From NCBI RefSeq assembly GCF_029255145.1, contig NZ_JAPUVQ010000040.1, forward strand, positions 1 to 55,528: a DNA stretch of 55,528 nt. Direction: 5' to 3'. The notes beneath the pieces were generated by a model, which was not told the DNA's origin, did no database searches, and was given only the letters and a program-made list of their open reading frames with translations. Positions 1-8,462 of the stretch are shown piece by piece. The stretch is from Accumulibacter sp003538495. GTDB lineage: Bacteria; Pseudomonadota; Gammaproteobacteria; Burkholderiales; Rhodocyclaceae. Positions within the stretch are counted from its first letter, which is position 1, and each line of letters opens with the position of its first letter. The translations under genes and the position numbers were made by a program.

Positions 1-659
1 ATATAAAATTTTACATCCGTATCAAGGGGATACATACTTTGCCTTGTGCTCGCCTGACGCGCAACCGGTTTCTGGGTCCGCCGATCAATTTATGTCAATG
101 GCGCGTTACGTTGAGAGCATTGGGTCGCCAGGGAGTTGCTGGCCAGGCTCGCGTAGCGATCAGGCACTCGGTCCTCCGCAGCGCCTTGCGAGAATTTCCT
201 GCGCGTCCGCGGATCCGTTGTTGAAGGTGCGGGAAGAGTTCTCCTGCTTGCGGCCTTGAGGCGATGATGAAGAAGAAACCTTCATTGCCGCCGAGCTGTT
301 GCTCGGCCAGGTGTTACGACCCGCATTATTCCAAACTCTTCCTCCCGACCTATTCCGCGGTGAGACAAGCAGACTGAACTTCAGGCAAGAGCAGGGACGT
401 GTCAGACTTGTGACTCCAAAAGCGGCGCAGCACGGACCGCCGCCATCCTTCCTGCCTGAAGGTGGCGAGCGGGACGAAATCTGCCGCAGACCGCTCCCGC
501 CCCGGTTTCCCTTCTCAGCGGCAGCGAACATGGCCCGGCCATCGTCGCCGCGTAGACGCTGTAGGGTACGGCGCGAAGTCCCGATAGCGGGCACAAGTTC
601 TGCCGTGGATATTCCAATCGGCAATCTCGTCGATCGGCACTCCACCGCCAACGCGCCGC
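1..659. other. No supported gene (left edge)
   Basis: This stretch holds several short open frames on both strands. None has recognisable protein features, a convincing ribosome binding site or a fit with its neighbours. The first 45 bases are AT-rich, unlike the rest of the window. The frames between 299 and 754 are arginine/proline/alanine-rich, as expected of non-coding reading in GC-rich DNA. It lies downstream of cobT, where cobS is often found, but nothing resembling CobS was seen. Confidence 0.5.
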
Positions 660-1694
660 TCAGCCCTGCCCGCTGACGCCGGCCGATTCGAAGCTGGCCA
701 TTTCGTTGAGGAAAGCAGCGGCGGCGCGGACCAGCGGCCAGGCCAGCGCCGCACCGGTCCCTTCGCCGAGGCGCAGCCCGAGGTCGAGCAGCGGTTCGGC
801 GTGCAGGGCGCGCAGTTGGGCCAGATGCCCCGCTTCGGCCGAGCGGTGACAGAAGACGCAGTAATCGCGAATGTTCGGCGCCAGGCCGGCAGCGACCAGC
901 AGCGCGGCGGTGACGATGAAGCCGTCGACCAGCAGCAGCATGCGGCGTTCGGCGGCGGCGAGCATCGCGCCAGCGATCATCGCGATCTCGAAGCCGCCGA
1001 ACTCGGCAAGGACGGTCAGCGGGTCCGCGTCGGCGGGCAGCGCCGCGCGCCGTGCTGCCTGCGCCAGCAGCGCCTGCTTGCGCGCCAGGCCGGCGTCGTC
1101 CAGGCCGGTGCCACGACCGACGCAGTCGGCCAGCGGCGTGCCGGTCAGGTGGTGCGTCAGCAGCGTTGCGGCGGCGGTATTGCCGATTCCCATTTCGCCG
1201 AAGCCGAGCACCCGGCAGCCGTCGTCGGCCAGTTGGCGGGCGATCGCTGCGCCGCGAGCCAGGGCGGTGTCGCGTTGGTGCGAACTCATTGCTGCCTGTT
1301 CGAGGTAGTTGCGCGTGCCGTGGGCGATCTTGGCGTCGACCAGACCCTGGCGGACGCCGAAATCGTGCGCCACGCCGGCGTCGATGACCTGTAGCCGCAG
1401 GCCGTTGTGGCGGGCGAAGACGTTGATCGCGGCTCCGCCGGCGAGGAAGTTCTCGACCATCTGCCAGGTGACTTCCTGCGGAAACGCCGAAACGCCGGCG
1501 CGGGCGGCACCGTGATCGCCGGCGAAGACCAGCAGATGCGGGCGATCGAGAGCCGGCGCCAAGGACTGCTGCACCTGGCCGATCTGCATGGCCAGGCGTT
1601 CGAGCTGGCCCAGCGAACCGGGTGGCTTGGTCTTGCCGTCGATTCGCTCCTGCAGCGCTGGGACGGCGGCGGTGGGCGGGATGGAAAACTGCAT
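660..1694 (-). CDS. cobT: Nicotinate-nucleotide--dimethylbenzimidazole phosphoribosyltransferase
   Basis: CobT transfers phosphoribose from nicotinate mononucleotide to 5,6-dimethylbenzimidazole, giving alpha-ribazole phosphate, the lower-ligand precursor of cobalamin, in the cytoplasm. The 344-residue product has the usual family length. Seen in the sequence are the N-terminal substrate region with the KPPGSLG motif, the FAGDHG motif, the GFGEMGIGNT motif mid-protein, and LGEGTGAA near the C-terminus, whose glutamate (about E311) is the catalytic base in the family. The frame is open for 39 more codons upstream, but the start at 1694 (MQFSIPP) is chosen because homologous sequence begins there. 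It is divergent from cobU across 79 bp, which must hold both promoters. No cobalamin riboswitch was recognised in that gap. Confidence 0.95.
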   Translation of the reverse strand: MQFSIPPTAAVPALQERIDGKTKPPGSLGQLERLAMQIGQVQQSLAPALDRPHLLVFAGDHGAARAGVSAFPQEVTWQMVENFLAGGAAINVFARHNGLRLQVIDAGVAHDFGVRQGLVDAKIAHGTRNYLEQAAMSSHQRDTALARGAAIARQLADDGCRVLGFGEMGIGNTAAATLLTHHLTGTPLADCVGRGTGLDDAGLARKQALLAQAARRAALPADADPLTVLAEFGGFEIAMIAGAMLAAAERRMLLLVDGFIVTAALLVAAGLAPNIRDYCVFCHRSAEAGHLAQLRALHAEPLLDLGLRLGEGTGAALAWPLVRAAAAFLNEMASFESAGVSGQG

Positions 1695-1773
1695 GTGCTG
1701 GCGATCCCCGGCAAAGGTCTTGATTATACCCCCGGCCCGCTGCCCGGCAGGCGGCCGTGCTAGTCTTCGCGGC

Positions 1774-2319
1774 ATGCGAGAATTGATCATCGGCGGTGCC
1801 CGCTCGGGCAAGAGTCTGCTGGCCGAACGCCGGGCTGCCGAGAGCGGCCTGCAGGTCGTCTATGTGGCCACCGCGCAGGCTCTTGACGGCGAAATGTCGC
1901 AGCGCATCGCGCACCATCAGGCGCGGCGCTGCACCGATTGGCGGCTGGTCGAGGAGCCGCTCGACCTGGCCGGCGCGCTGCGTCGGAACGCGGCGCCGGC
2001 GGTCTGCCTGCTGGTCGATTGCCTGACGCTCTGGTTGTCGAATCTGCTGTTTGCCGGCGACGCCGCGCGCCAGGCCGAGGCCGGTGAAGCGATATCCTGC
2101 CGCTATCCGGGCGACGCGACGCAGACGCTGATCGACACCCTGCCGCAGCTTCCAGGGCGGGTGATCCTGGTGTCCAACGAGGTCGGCTGCGGCATCGTGC
2201 CGATGGCCGCCTTGTCGCGGCTTTTTGCCGACGAGCAGGGCCGGCTCAACCAGCGGCTGGCCGCAGTGTGCGAACGGGTGACCCTGGTGGTCGCCGGTTT
2301 GCCGCTCGAACTGCGCTAG
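1774..2319 (+). CDS. cobU: Adenosylcobinamide kinase / adenosylcobinamide-phosphate guanylyltransferase
   Basis: This bifunctional enzyme phosphorylates adenosylcobinamide and then transfers GMP, giving adenosylcobinamide-GDP, the partner of the CobT product in the last assembly step. The 181-residue protein has the family length. The P-loop GGARSGKS is at residues 7-14. The RIAHHQ motif at residues 44-49 carries the paired histidines, one of which is guanylylated in the Salmonella enzyme. The SNEVGCGIVP motif follows near residue 130. An in-frame extension upstream to 1588 exists, but the ATG at 1774 starts the recognisable domain. The gene is divergent from cobT and 89 bp ahead of the stress protein gene. 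The same protein is called CobP in aerobic-pathway organisms. Confidence 0.94.
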   Translation: MRELIIGGARSGKSLLAERRAAESGLQVVYVATAQALDGEMSQRIAHHQARRCTDWRLVEEPLDLAGALRRNAAPAVCLLVDCLTLWLSNLLFAGDAARQAEAGEAISCRYPGDATQTLIDTLPQLPGRVILVSNEVGCGIVPMAALSRLFADEQGRLNQRLAAVCERVTLVVAGLPLELR

Positions 2320-2408
2320 CTGGCGCTGATCGGCGCTGTTCCCGCGCAGCGCAAGAGTGCTATTCTCCCGGTTGTCTGACAACTTCCAAAATCAAGGAGC
2401 AGAAACGA

Positions 2409-2873
2409 ATGTACAAGCGAATCATGGTTGCCCTGGACCAGAGCTTCATGACCGGCAGGGTGCTGGAAACGGCTATCGAACTGGCCAAGAGCACCGGTGC
2501 GCGGATCGCCATTTGCCACGCGATCGACGAGACGATTCTCGCGCAGCGCGAGGTGGCGATGATGCTGCCGAACAGCGTCGGCAAGACCGAAGCGCGCCTG
2601 CGTCTGGGCGCCGAGGGATTCCTCGGCAAGGCAGCAGAAACAGTGCGTGCGGCCGGGGTCGAAGTCGAGATCAAGGTCGTCGAATCGGAGCAGAAACACG
2701 TCTCGGACATGCTCATCGACGCCGCGGCCGAATGGCACGCCGACCTGCTGGTGGTCGGCACGCACGGCCGCCGCGGCATCGAGCGTTACTTCGTCGGCAG
2801 CGTCGCCGAGCGTCTGGTGCGCAAGGGGCGCCGATCACTGCTGCTGGTCCGTAGCGAAGAGCCGGATGCGTAA
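2409..2873 (+). CDS. Universal stress protein, UspA family
   Basis: The product is a single-domain cytoplasmic universal stress protein of 154 residues, a family that usually dimerises. It begins with the typical strand MYKRIMVALDQS. Near the C-terminus it carries an intact ATP-binding signature of the form G-x2-G-x9-G-S (GTHG, nine residues, then GS), which marks the nucleotide-binding subgroup. An AAGGAG ribosome binding site lies at 2394-2399, ten bases before the ATG. It follows cobU on the same strand after 89 bp and ends 29 bp from the convergent end of cobQ. No functional link to cobalamin synthesis is evident, and the target process cannot be inferred from sequence. Confidence 0.93.
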   Translation: MYKRIMVALDQSFMTGRVLETAIELAKSTGARIAICHAIDETILAQREVAMMLPNSVGKTEARLRLGAEGFLGKAAETVRAAGVEVEIKVVESEQKHVSDMLIDAAAEWHADLLVVGTHGRRGIERYFVGSVAERLVRKGRRSLLLVRSEEPDA

Positions 2874-2902
2874 GTCTCCGAAGCTGCAGCGGTTCGGCGA
2901 GT

Positions 2903-4384
2903 CTAGGCGGCCGCCCGGGCGACGGGCAGCCACGCCGCCAGCCGGCGCAGGTCCAGGTGTTGTTCGACGGCGTCGGCGAGGCGGTCGAGGTCGTCTTCGC
3001 GACGCTGCCGTGGATCGAAGTCGTGCGTCGGCCGGTGGCCGGCCCAGGACAGGAGCGCGGTCAGTGCTGCTGGCGAGTCGAACAGGCCGTGGCAGTAGGT
3101 CGCGAGAATCTGCCCGTCACCGGACAGCGCGCCATCCGGCTCGCCGGAAAGCAGCGCCGCCGGCCTGGACAGGGCCCCGCCGCGCGTCACACCCAAGTGG
3201 ATTCGGTAACCGGCGACCGCAGCCGACCCGGGTAGCCGCAGCTCACCGCTGACGTTCTGCAGGGTTTTCTCGGCGGCGAGGGTCGTTTCGTAGTCCAGCC
3301 AGCCGAGCCCCGGGGTGCTCGCAGCAGGGCCTTCGAGCGCCAGCGGATCGTGCAACTGGCGGCCGAGCATCTGCAGGCCACCGCAGATGCCAATCACTTT
3401 GCCGCCGTAGCGCAAGTGGCGGGTGATCGCTTCTTCCCATCCCTGCGCCCGCAGCCAGGCCAAGTCGGCCTGTACCGCCTTGGAGCCGGGCAGCACGATC
3501 AGGTCGCACGCTGGCGGTGCCTGGTTCGGACCGACGAAGCGAAAATCGACTTCCGGGTGGAAGCGCAGCGGGTCGAGGTCGTTGTGATTGGCGATCCGCG
3601 GGTAGACCGGAGCGATCACCCGCAGCGCCGTCGCCTCCTTGCGCACGGCGTCGCGTGGCAGCGCGTCCTCGGCGTCGAGGTAGAGACCGTGCAGGTAGGG
3701 CAGCACGCCGAGCACCGGCTTGCCGGTGCGTTCCTCCAGCCAGCGCAGGCCGCTTTCGAGCAGGCCGATGTCGCCGCGGAAGCGGTTGATCACGAAGCCC
3801 TTGACGCGCGCCTGCTCGGACGGCGAGAGCAGATCGAGGGTGCCGCAGAGATGCGCGAAGACGCCGCCGCGATCGATGTCGGCGATCAGGATCACCGGGC
3901 AATCGACCGCCTCGGCAAAACCCATGTTGGCGATGTCGCGATCGCGCAGGTTGATTTCGGCCGGGCTGCCGGCGCCTTCGACCAGCAGGCACTCGTACCT
4001 GGCGCTCAGGCGACGCCATGATTCGAGGACCGCGTTCATCGCCCTTGGCTTGTAGGCGTGGTAGTCACGTGCGTCGAGGTCGAGCAGCGCCCGCCCGTGG
4101 ATGATCACTTGCGCGCGCTGGTCTGTCGCCGGTTTCAGCAGCACCGGGTTGAAATCCGAATGCGCCGGCACGCCGGCGGCGAGCGCCTGCAGCGCCTGCG
4201 CCCGGCCGATCTCGCCGCCATCGATGGTGACCGCCGAATTGAGCGCCATGTTCTGTGGTTTGAAGGGCGCGACGCGGACGCCGCGGCGGTGCAGGATGCG
4301 GCACAGCGCGGCGACCAGCGTGCTCTTGCCGGCGTCGGAGGTACAGCCCTGAACCATCAGGCTGGGGGTAGGGCGCTCGTTCAT
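2903..4384 (-). CDS. cobQ: Cobyric acid synthase
   Basis: This glutamine-dependent enzyme amidates four side-chain carboxylates of adenosylcobyrinic acid a,c-diamide to give adenosylcobyric acid. The 493-residue product has the family length. The N-terminal synthetase domain shows the nucleotide-binding motif CTSDAGKST at residues 14-22 and the downstream DIDRGG motif. The C-terminal class I glutamine amidotransferase domain shows the nucleophile in GICGGLQML (C334) and the histidine in YCHGLF (H432), so the glutaminase site looks intact. It starts 35 bp from the divergently transcribed cbiB gene. It is also known as CbiP. The frame fits the family end to end without a break. Confidence 0.96.
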   Translation of the reverse strand: MNERPTPSLMVQGCTSDAGKSTLVAALCRILHRRGVRVAPFKPQNMALNSAVTIDGGEIGRAQALQALAAGVPAHSDFNPVLLKPATDQRAQVIIHGRALLDLDARDYHAYKPRAMNAVLESWRRLSARYECLLVEGAGSPAEINLRDRDIANMGFAEAVDCPVILIADIDRGGVFAHLCGTLDLLSPSEQARVKGFVINRFRGDIGLLESGLRWLEERTGKPVLGVLPYLHGLYLDAEDALPRDAVRKEATALRVIAPVYPRIANHNDLDPLRFHPEVDFRFVGPNQAPPACDLIVLPGSKAVQADLAWLRAQGWEEAITRHLRYGGKVIGICGGLQMLGRQLHDPLALEGPAASTPGLGWLDYETTLAAEKTLQNVSGELRLPGSAAVAGYRIHLGVTRGGALSRPAALLSGEPDGALSGDGQILATYCHGLFDSPAALTALLSWAGHRPTHDFDPRQRREDDLDRLADAVEQHLDLRRLAAWLPVARAAA

Positions 4385-4419
4385 CGTAGAATCCGTGGTT
4401 TCGTTGCCGCGATTCTCGC

Positions 4420-5403
4420 ATGCTCACCGTCTCTTTCCCGGAATGGCCCGCCGGCCAGGCGCTACTGGCGCTTTCCATGCCGTTGGCGGCGATCGCCGGC
4501 GCCGGGCTCGATCGCCTGCTCGGCGAACCGCGGCGCTGGCATCCGCTGCTCGGTTTCGGGGCCCTGGCCGGCGCCGTCGAGCGGACACTGAACGCCAGCG
4601 ACGGCGGCGATCGGCACCGCGCGCACAACTCGCGCAGCGTGCGCGGACTGCTGGCGTGGTCGCTGCTGGTGCTGCCCTTGCCGGCCCTTGCGGTCTGGCT
4701 GACGCCGGCGGGCCTGCCGGGCTGGGGCGTCGATGTCGTCCTGCTCTACCTGGCTCTGGGCGGGCGCAGCCTGGATCAGCACGCGCGTCGCGTTGCCAGC
4801 GACCTGGCGCGCGGCGATCTGGTCCTGGCGCGGCGGCACGTGGGCTGGATGGTCTCACGACAGACCGAACATCTCGGTGCAGCGGGGGTCGCCGGCGCCT
4901 GCGTCGAATCGACTCTGGAGAACGGCAACGACGCCGTCTTCAGCGCCTTGTTCTGGTTTGTGCTGCTCGGCGGGCCGGGCGCGCTGCTGTTCCGGCTGGC
5001 CAATACGCTGGATGCCATGTGGGGTTACCGCAACGACCGTTTTGCCGACTTCGGCTGGGCTGCGGCACGCCTCGACGACCTGCTGAACTTCGTTCCCGCT
5101 CGCCTGACGGCTGTTTCGTACGCACTTTGCGGCCAGCCGCGCAGCGCGCTGCGTTGCTGGCGAGGGCAGGCGGCGAACTGGAAGAGCCCGAACGCCGGTC
5201 CGGTGATGGCCGCCGGCGCTGGCAGCCTGGGTGTCGCCCTCGGCGGTCCGGCGGTCTACGATGGTCGCCGCGAGGAGCGGCCGCTGCTCGGCGAAGGACC
5301 GCCGGCGTGCGGCGCCGACATCGGCAAGGCGCTGGCGCTGCTCGATCGCTGTCTGCTGCTGTGGCTGGCGACGATACTCTGCTGGGGCCTGGCGCGTGCT
5401 TGA
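4420..5403 (+). CDS. cbiB: Adenosylcobinamide-phosphate synthase (CbiB/CobD membrane protein)
   Basis: This inner-membrane protein joins adenosylcobyric acid to aminopropanol phosphate (or aminopropanol) to form adenosylcobinamide phosphate. The 327-residue length is typical. Supporting motifs are the N-terminal DRLLGEPRRWHPL, then RQTEHLGAAGV, the ESTLENGNDAVFSALFW segment, and MWGYRNDRFADFGWAAARLDD, all characteristic of the family. Several hydrophobic segments are present. The gene is called cbiB in enteric bacteria and cobD in the Pseudomonas nomenclature. It overlaps the start of the following aminotransferase gene by 8 bp, which indicates co-transcription and perhaps coupled translation. 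That pairing is logical because the neighbour supplies the aminopropanol arm. Confidence 0.93.
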   Translation: MLTVSFPEWPAGQALLALSMPLAAIAGAGLDRLLGEPRRWHPLLGFGALAGAVERTLNASDGGDRHRAHNSRSVRGLLAWSLLVLPLPALAVWLTPAGLPGWGVDVVLLYLALGGRSLDQHARRVASDLARGDLVLARRHVGWMVSRQTEHLGAAGVAGACVESTLENGNDAVFSALFWFVLLGGPGALLFRLANTLDAMWGYRNDRFADFGWAAARLDDLLNFVPARLTAVSYALCGQPRSALRCWRGQAANWKSPNAGPVMAAGAGSLGVALGGPAVYDGRREERPLLGEGPPACGADIGKALALLDRCLLLWLATILCWGLARA

Positions 5404-6397
5404 GCACGGCGGCCGGCTGCGCGCCGCCTGCCGCCAGTACACAGCCGGCGGTGAGCGGCCATTGAGCGACTGGCTTGATCTGTCGACCGGCATCAATCCC
5501 AGTGGCTATCCTGTTCCGGCGATCGACCCGGCGTGCTGGCGGTGCCTGCCGGAGGAAGACGATGGCCTGGAAGCGGCGGCTGCCGCCTACTACGGCAGCG
5601 AGCAACTCCTCGCGCTGCCCGGCTCGCAGGCGGCGATCCAGTTGCTGCCGGCGTTGTTCCCGCCGGTAGTCGTGACGTGCATCACGCCGATCTACGAAGA
5701 GCATCCCCAGTCCTGGGAACGAGCCGGCCATCGCTTGCGCCGGCTGGAAAATGCGTCGCTGACCCGCGCGGTGTCGGTAGCGACGCCGGTGATCGTTCTC
5801 TGCAACCCCGGGAATCCCACCGGCACCACGCTGCCGCGCACCGCCGTGCTCGATGCGGCCGGGCAGTTGCAGCGGCGCGGCGGCTGGCTGGTGGTCGACG
5901 AAGCCTTCGGCGACGCCGACCCGGACAACTGCGTCAGCGCGCTGGCCGGCCGCCCGGAAGCGCCGAACCTTATCGCCCTGCGCTCGCTGGGCAAGTTCTT
6001 CGGGCTGGCTGGTGCCCGCGTCGGTTTCGTCTTTGCCGCCGCCGACAAGCTCGCGCGGCTGCGCGCAGCGATCGGTCCCTGGCCATTGTCCGGTCCGGCG
6101 CGCGCCGTCGCGCAAGAGGCGCTGGCAGATCGCGCCTGGCACGGGCGGACGCGTCGGCAACTGCGCGGCGCCTCGGCCCGGCTGGCGGCGCTGCTGGCGC
6201 CTTTCGGCGAGATCAGCGGCACGGCCCTGTTCGCCACCATCGCCACGCCGAACGCCTCGTCACTGTTCGCCCACCTGGCCGGGCAGGCGATCCTGCTTCG
6301 GCATTTCCCCGCGCTGGGACTGCTGCGCTGTGGTTTGCCGGGCAGCGAGGCCGAATGGCAGCGCCTCGCCGGCGCACTCGCCACCTGGACGCCCTGA
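5396..6397 (+). CDS. Threonine-phosphate decarboxylase-like aminotransferase (CobC/CobD type)
   Basis: This is a PLP-dependent class I/II aminotransferase-fold enzyme of 333 residues. The enteric member (CobD) decarboxylates L-threonine-O-3-phosphate to aminopropanol phosphate for the nucleotide loop. The start is set at the GTG at 5396 because family proteins begin with the LEHGGRLR motif right there; the longer upstream frame is a shadow of cbiB. Other motifs are WLDLSTGINP, NPGNPTG (phosphate and PLP contact), VVDEAFGD, and SLGKFFGLAG with the PLP lysine at K200. It overlaps cbiB by 8 bp and ends 1 bp before the next ATG. The name cobC or cobD depends on convention, so no symbol is fixed. 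Confidence 0.9.
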   Translation: MLEHGGRLRAACRQYTAGGERPLSDWLDLSTGINPSGYPVPAIDPACWRCLPEEDDGLEAAAAAYYGSEQLLALPGSQAAIQLLPALFPPVVVTCITPIYEEHPQSWERAGHRLRRLENASLTRAVSVATPVIVLCNPGNPTGTTLPRTAVLDAAGQLQRRGGWLVVDEAFGDADPDNCVSALAGRPEAPNLIALRSLGKFFGLAGARVGFVFAAADKLARLRAAIGPWPLSGPARAVAQEALADRAWHGRTRRQLRGASARLAALLAPFGEISGTALFATIATPNASSLFAHLAGQAILLRHFPALGLLRCGLPGSEAEWQRLAGALATWTP

Positions 6398-6398
6398 A

Positions 6399-7304
6399 AT
6401 GGCCGCGCCAGGCCGGCTGTGGTCGCAACTGCTGTGCGCCGCCTGGCTGCTGACTGCCGGCGGCGTGCTGCGGGCCGAAGTCTCGGTAGTGGACGACGCC
6501 GGGACGACGCTGCGGCTCGCGCAGCCGGCGCAACGCATCGTCAGCCTGGCGCCGCACCTGACCGAGACGCTGTTCGCCGCCGGTGCCGGTGAGCACGTCG
6601 TCGGTACCGTCGAGTACAGCAACTACCCGGCGGCGGCGGCGAAGATCGCGCGCGTGGGCGGCTACTCGCAAATCGACCTCGAGCGCGTGGCCGCCTTGCG
6701 GCCAGACCTGATCATCGCCTGGCAGAGCGGCAACGCGGCAGCGCACCTCGACCGCCTGCGCGCGCTGGGGCTGCCGATTTACATCTCGCAGCCCGACCGG
6801 ATCGAAGATGTCGCCACCGAGATCGAACGACTGGGGGCGCTGGCCGGCAGCGCGGCGGTAGCCAACCGTGCGGCGGCGAGCTTTCGCGAGCGCCTGGCCG
6901 GCTTGCAGCACAGCTACGGCAAGCGGCCGCCGGTTCGCACCTTTTACCAGATCTGGAAGCAGCCGCTGATGACCGTCGGCGGCAAGCAGATCATTTCCGA
7001 CGTCATTCGCCTGTGCGGCGGCGACAACGTTTTCGGCAAGCTGGAAACGATGGCCCCGACGGTGACCGTCGAAGCGGTCATCGCCGCCAACCCGGAAGCG
7101 ATTGTCGCCAGCGGCATGGGCGAGTCGCGTCCCGAGTGGCTGGACGACTGGCGGCGCTGGACGTCGATCACGGCGGTCGCACGCGGCAACCTGTTCTTCG
7201 TGCCGCCGGACCTGATCCAGCGCCACACGCCGCGCCTGCTCGACGGCGCCGAGAGTGTGTGCCGGCAACTCGAAACAGCGCGCAGTCGGCGGTCGGCGAA
7301 ATGA
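6399..7304 (+). CDS. Periplasmic cobalamin-binding protein, BtuF-like
   Basis: The product is a class III periplasmic substrate-binding protein of 301 residues, of the kind that delivers corrinoid to a BtuCD-type ABC importer. A hydrophobic N-terminal segment with a likely signal-peptidase site after about residue 26 (VLRA) suggests export. The mature protein opens with QRIVSLAPHLTETLFAAGAG, the family hallmark, followed by the GGYSQIDLERVAALRPDLII segment. It starts one base after the aminotransferase stop and shares an ATGA junction with the next gene. No permease or ATPase gene is present in the window. Other substrates of this fold, such as siderophores, are less likely given the cob neighbours. 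Confidence 0.85.
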   Translation: MAAPGRLWSQLLCAAWLLTAGGVLRAEVSVVDDAGTTLRLAQPAQRIVSLAPHLTETLFAAGAGEHVVGTVEYSNYPAAAAKIARVGGYSQIDLERVAALRPDLIIAWQSGNAAAHLDRLRALGLPIYISQPDRIEDVATEIERLGALAGSAAVANRAAASFRERLAGLQHSYGKRPPVRTFYQIWKQPLMTVGGKQIISDVIRLCGGDNVFGKLETMAPTVTVEAVIAANPEAIVASGMGESRPEWLDDWRRWTSITAVARGNLFFVPPDLIQRHTPRLLDGAESVCRQLETARSRRSAK

Positions 7305-8164
7305 ATCAGCCGCCGCCGCAGCCACGCATGCCGCGCTTGCCGCGGCGCATTGTCTGCCTGAGCACCGAAACCGTCGAAGTCCTGTACGCGATCGGCGAGC
7401 AAGCGCGAATCGTCGGGATCAGCGGCTACACGGTCTATCCGCCGCAAGCACGGAAGGAAAAGAACAAGGTCTTTGCCTTCAGCAGCGGCGACCTGGGCCG
7501 CATTCTGGCCGTCGAGCCCGACCTGGTGTTGTGCTTCTCGGACCTGCAGGCCGACATCGCCGGCCAGCTGATCAAGGCCGGCGTGGCGGTCCATGCCTTC
7601 AATCAGCGCAGTGTCGAGGGCATCCTGGCGATGATTGAAACGGTCGGTCGGCTGGTCGGTGCGGCAGAGCGGGCCCTGGCGCTGGCCGACGAGCTGGCGG
7701 CCATGATCGCGCGGACGCGGCTTGCCGCCGCCACCCTGCCACGCCGGCCGCGGGTCTACTTCGAGGAATGGGACGAACCGCCAATCTCGGGAATTGGCTG
7801 GGTTTCGGAACTGATCGGCATCGCCGGGGGCGACGATGTGTTCGCCGACAACGCCGGCAAGCAAGCTGCCAGCGATCGGATCCTGCCCGACCCGCTCGAA
7901 GTCGTCCGCCGTGCCCCAGAGATCATCATCGGCTCCTGGTGCGGCAAGCGCTTTCTTCCCGAAAGGGTGGCGGCCAGACCCGGCTGGCACGCGCTTCCAG
8001 CGGTCAGCGGCGGGCAACTGCACGAGATCAAGTCAACGCTGATCCTGAGTCCCGGGCCGGTAGCGATCCGCGAAGGCCTGCCGGCGCTGCGGCGGGTGTT
8101 CGAGACCTGGGCGGCGGCGGGTAGCGCCTGCGGGAAGGGGATGGCGAGGGTCACCGGGGCTTAA
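7301..8164 (+). CDS. Cobalamin/iron-type substrate-binding domain protein without a signal peptide
   Basis: The 287-residue product has the same helical-backbone binding-protein fold as its upstream neighbour: RRIVCLSTETVEVLYAIGE near the N-terminus, then a GRILAVEPDLVLCFSDLQ segment. It differs in having no hydrophobic leader. The N-terminus is short, proline-rich and polar, so it probably stays in the cytoplasm or is misassigned at its start. No alternative upstream start gives a signal peptide, because the stop of the previous gene overlaps this ATG (ATGA). Translational coupling with the first binding protein is likely. It may be a corrinoid or metal-complex chaperone, but the ligand cannot be read from the sequence. 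Confidence 0.78.
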   Translation: MNQPPPQPRMPRLPRRIVCLSTETVEVLYAIGEQARIVGISGYTVYPPQARKEKNKVFAFSSGDLGRILAVEPDLVLCFSDLQADIAGQLIKAGVAVHAFNQRSVEGILAMIETVGRLVGAAERALALADELAAMIARTRLAAATLPRRPRVYFEEWDEPPISGIGWVSELIGIAGGDDVFADNAGKQAASDRILPDPLEVVRRAPEIIIGSWCGKRFLPERVAARPGWHALPAVSGGQLHEIKSTLILSPGPVAIREGLPALRRVFETWAAAGSACGKGMARVTGA

Positions 8165-8462
8165 GCTTGCGGTAATATTGGGGCGCCATCATCCACCGAT
8201 GGGCCTGCGATGGGCGATGCTCGGCAGCTCCTCGATTCTGCCGGCCACCTTTCATCCGACATCCGGATCGGGCGCCGCTTGCTCCTCATGCGACAATCAT
8301 CGTTTGCGCACTTCTTCTTCTGATCATGACTTTGCCTTCTCTGGACTCGATCTCGCCGCTTGTCTTGGCGCCGCCCAGCGGCCTGGCCGTATCGTGCACG
8401 CCGGTTGATGCGGCTTTCGGCTGGCCTGGATTCAGCTCACCGCGCCAGCAAGGATCTGGCCG

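Noticed and set aside
1695..1773. Cobalamin riboswitch before cob genes
   Set aside because: No B12-box-like sequence was recognised here or in the gaps 2320-2408 and 4385-4419, all of which are too short for a full element.
160..2382. 740-codon minus-strand open frame
   Set aside because: It overlaps cobT in another frame and cobU antisense, and its translation is Arg/Pro/Ala-rich with no domain; a shadow of GC-rich coding DNA.
8178..8408. Small open frame between the second BtuF-like gene and the GT2 gene
   Set aside because: No ribosome binding site, no domain, and a serine/alanine/histidine-rich composition unlike real neighbours.
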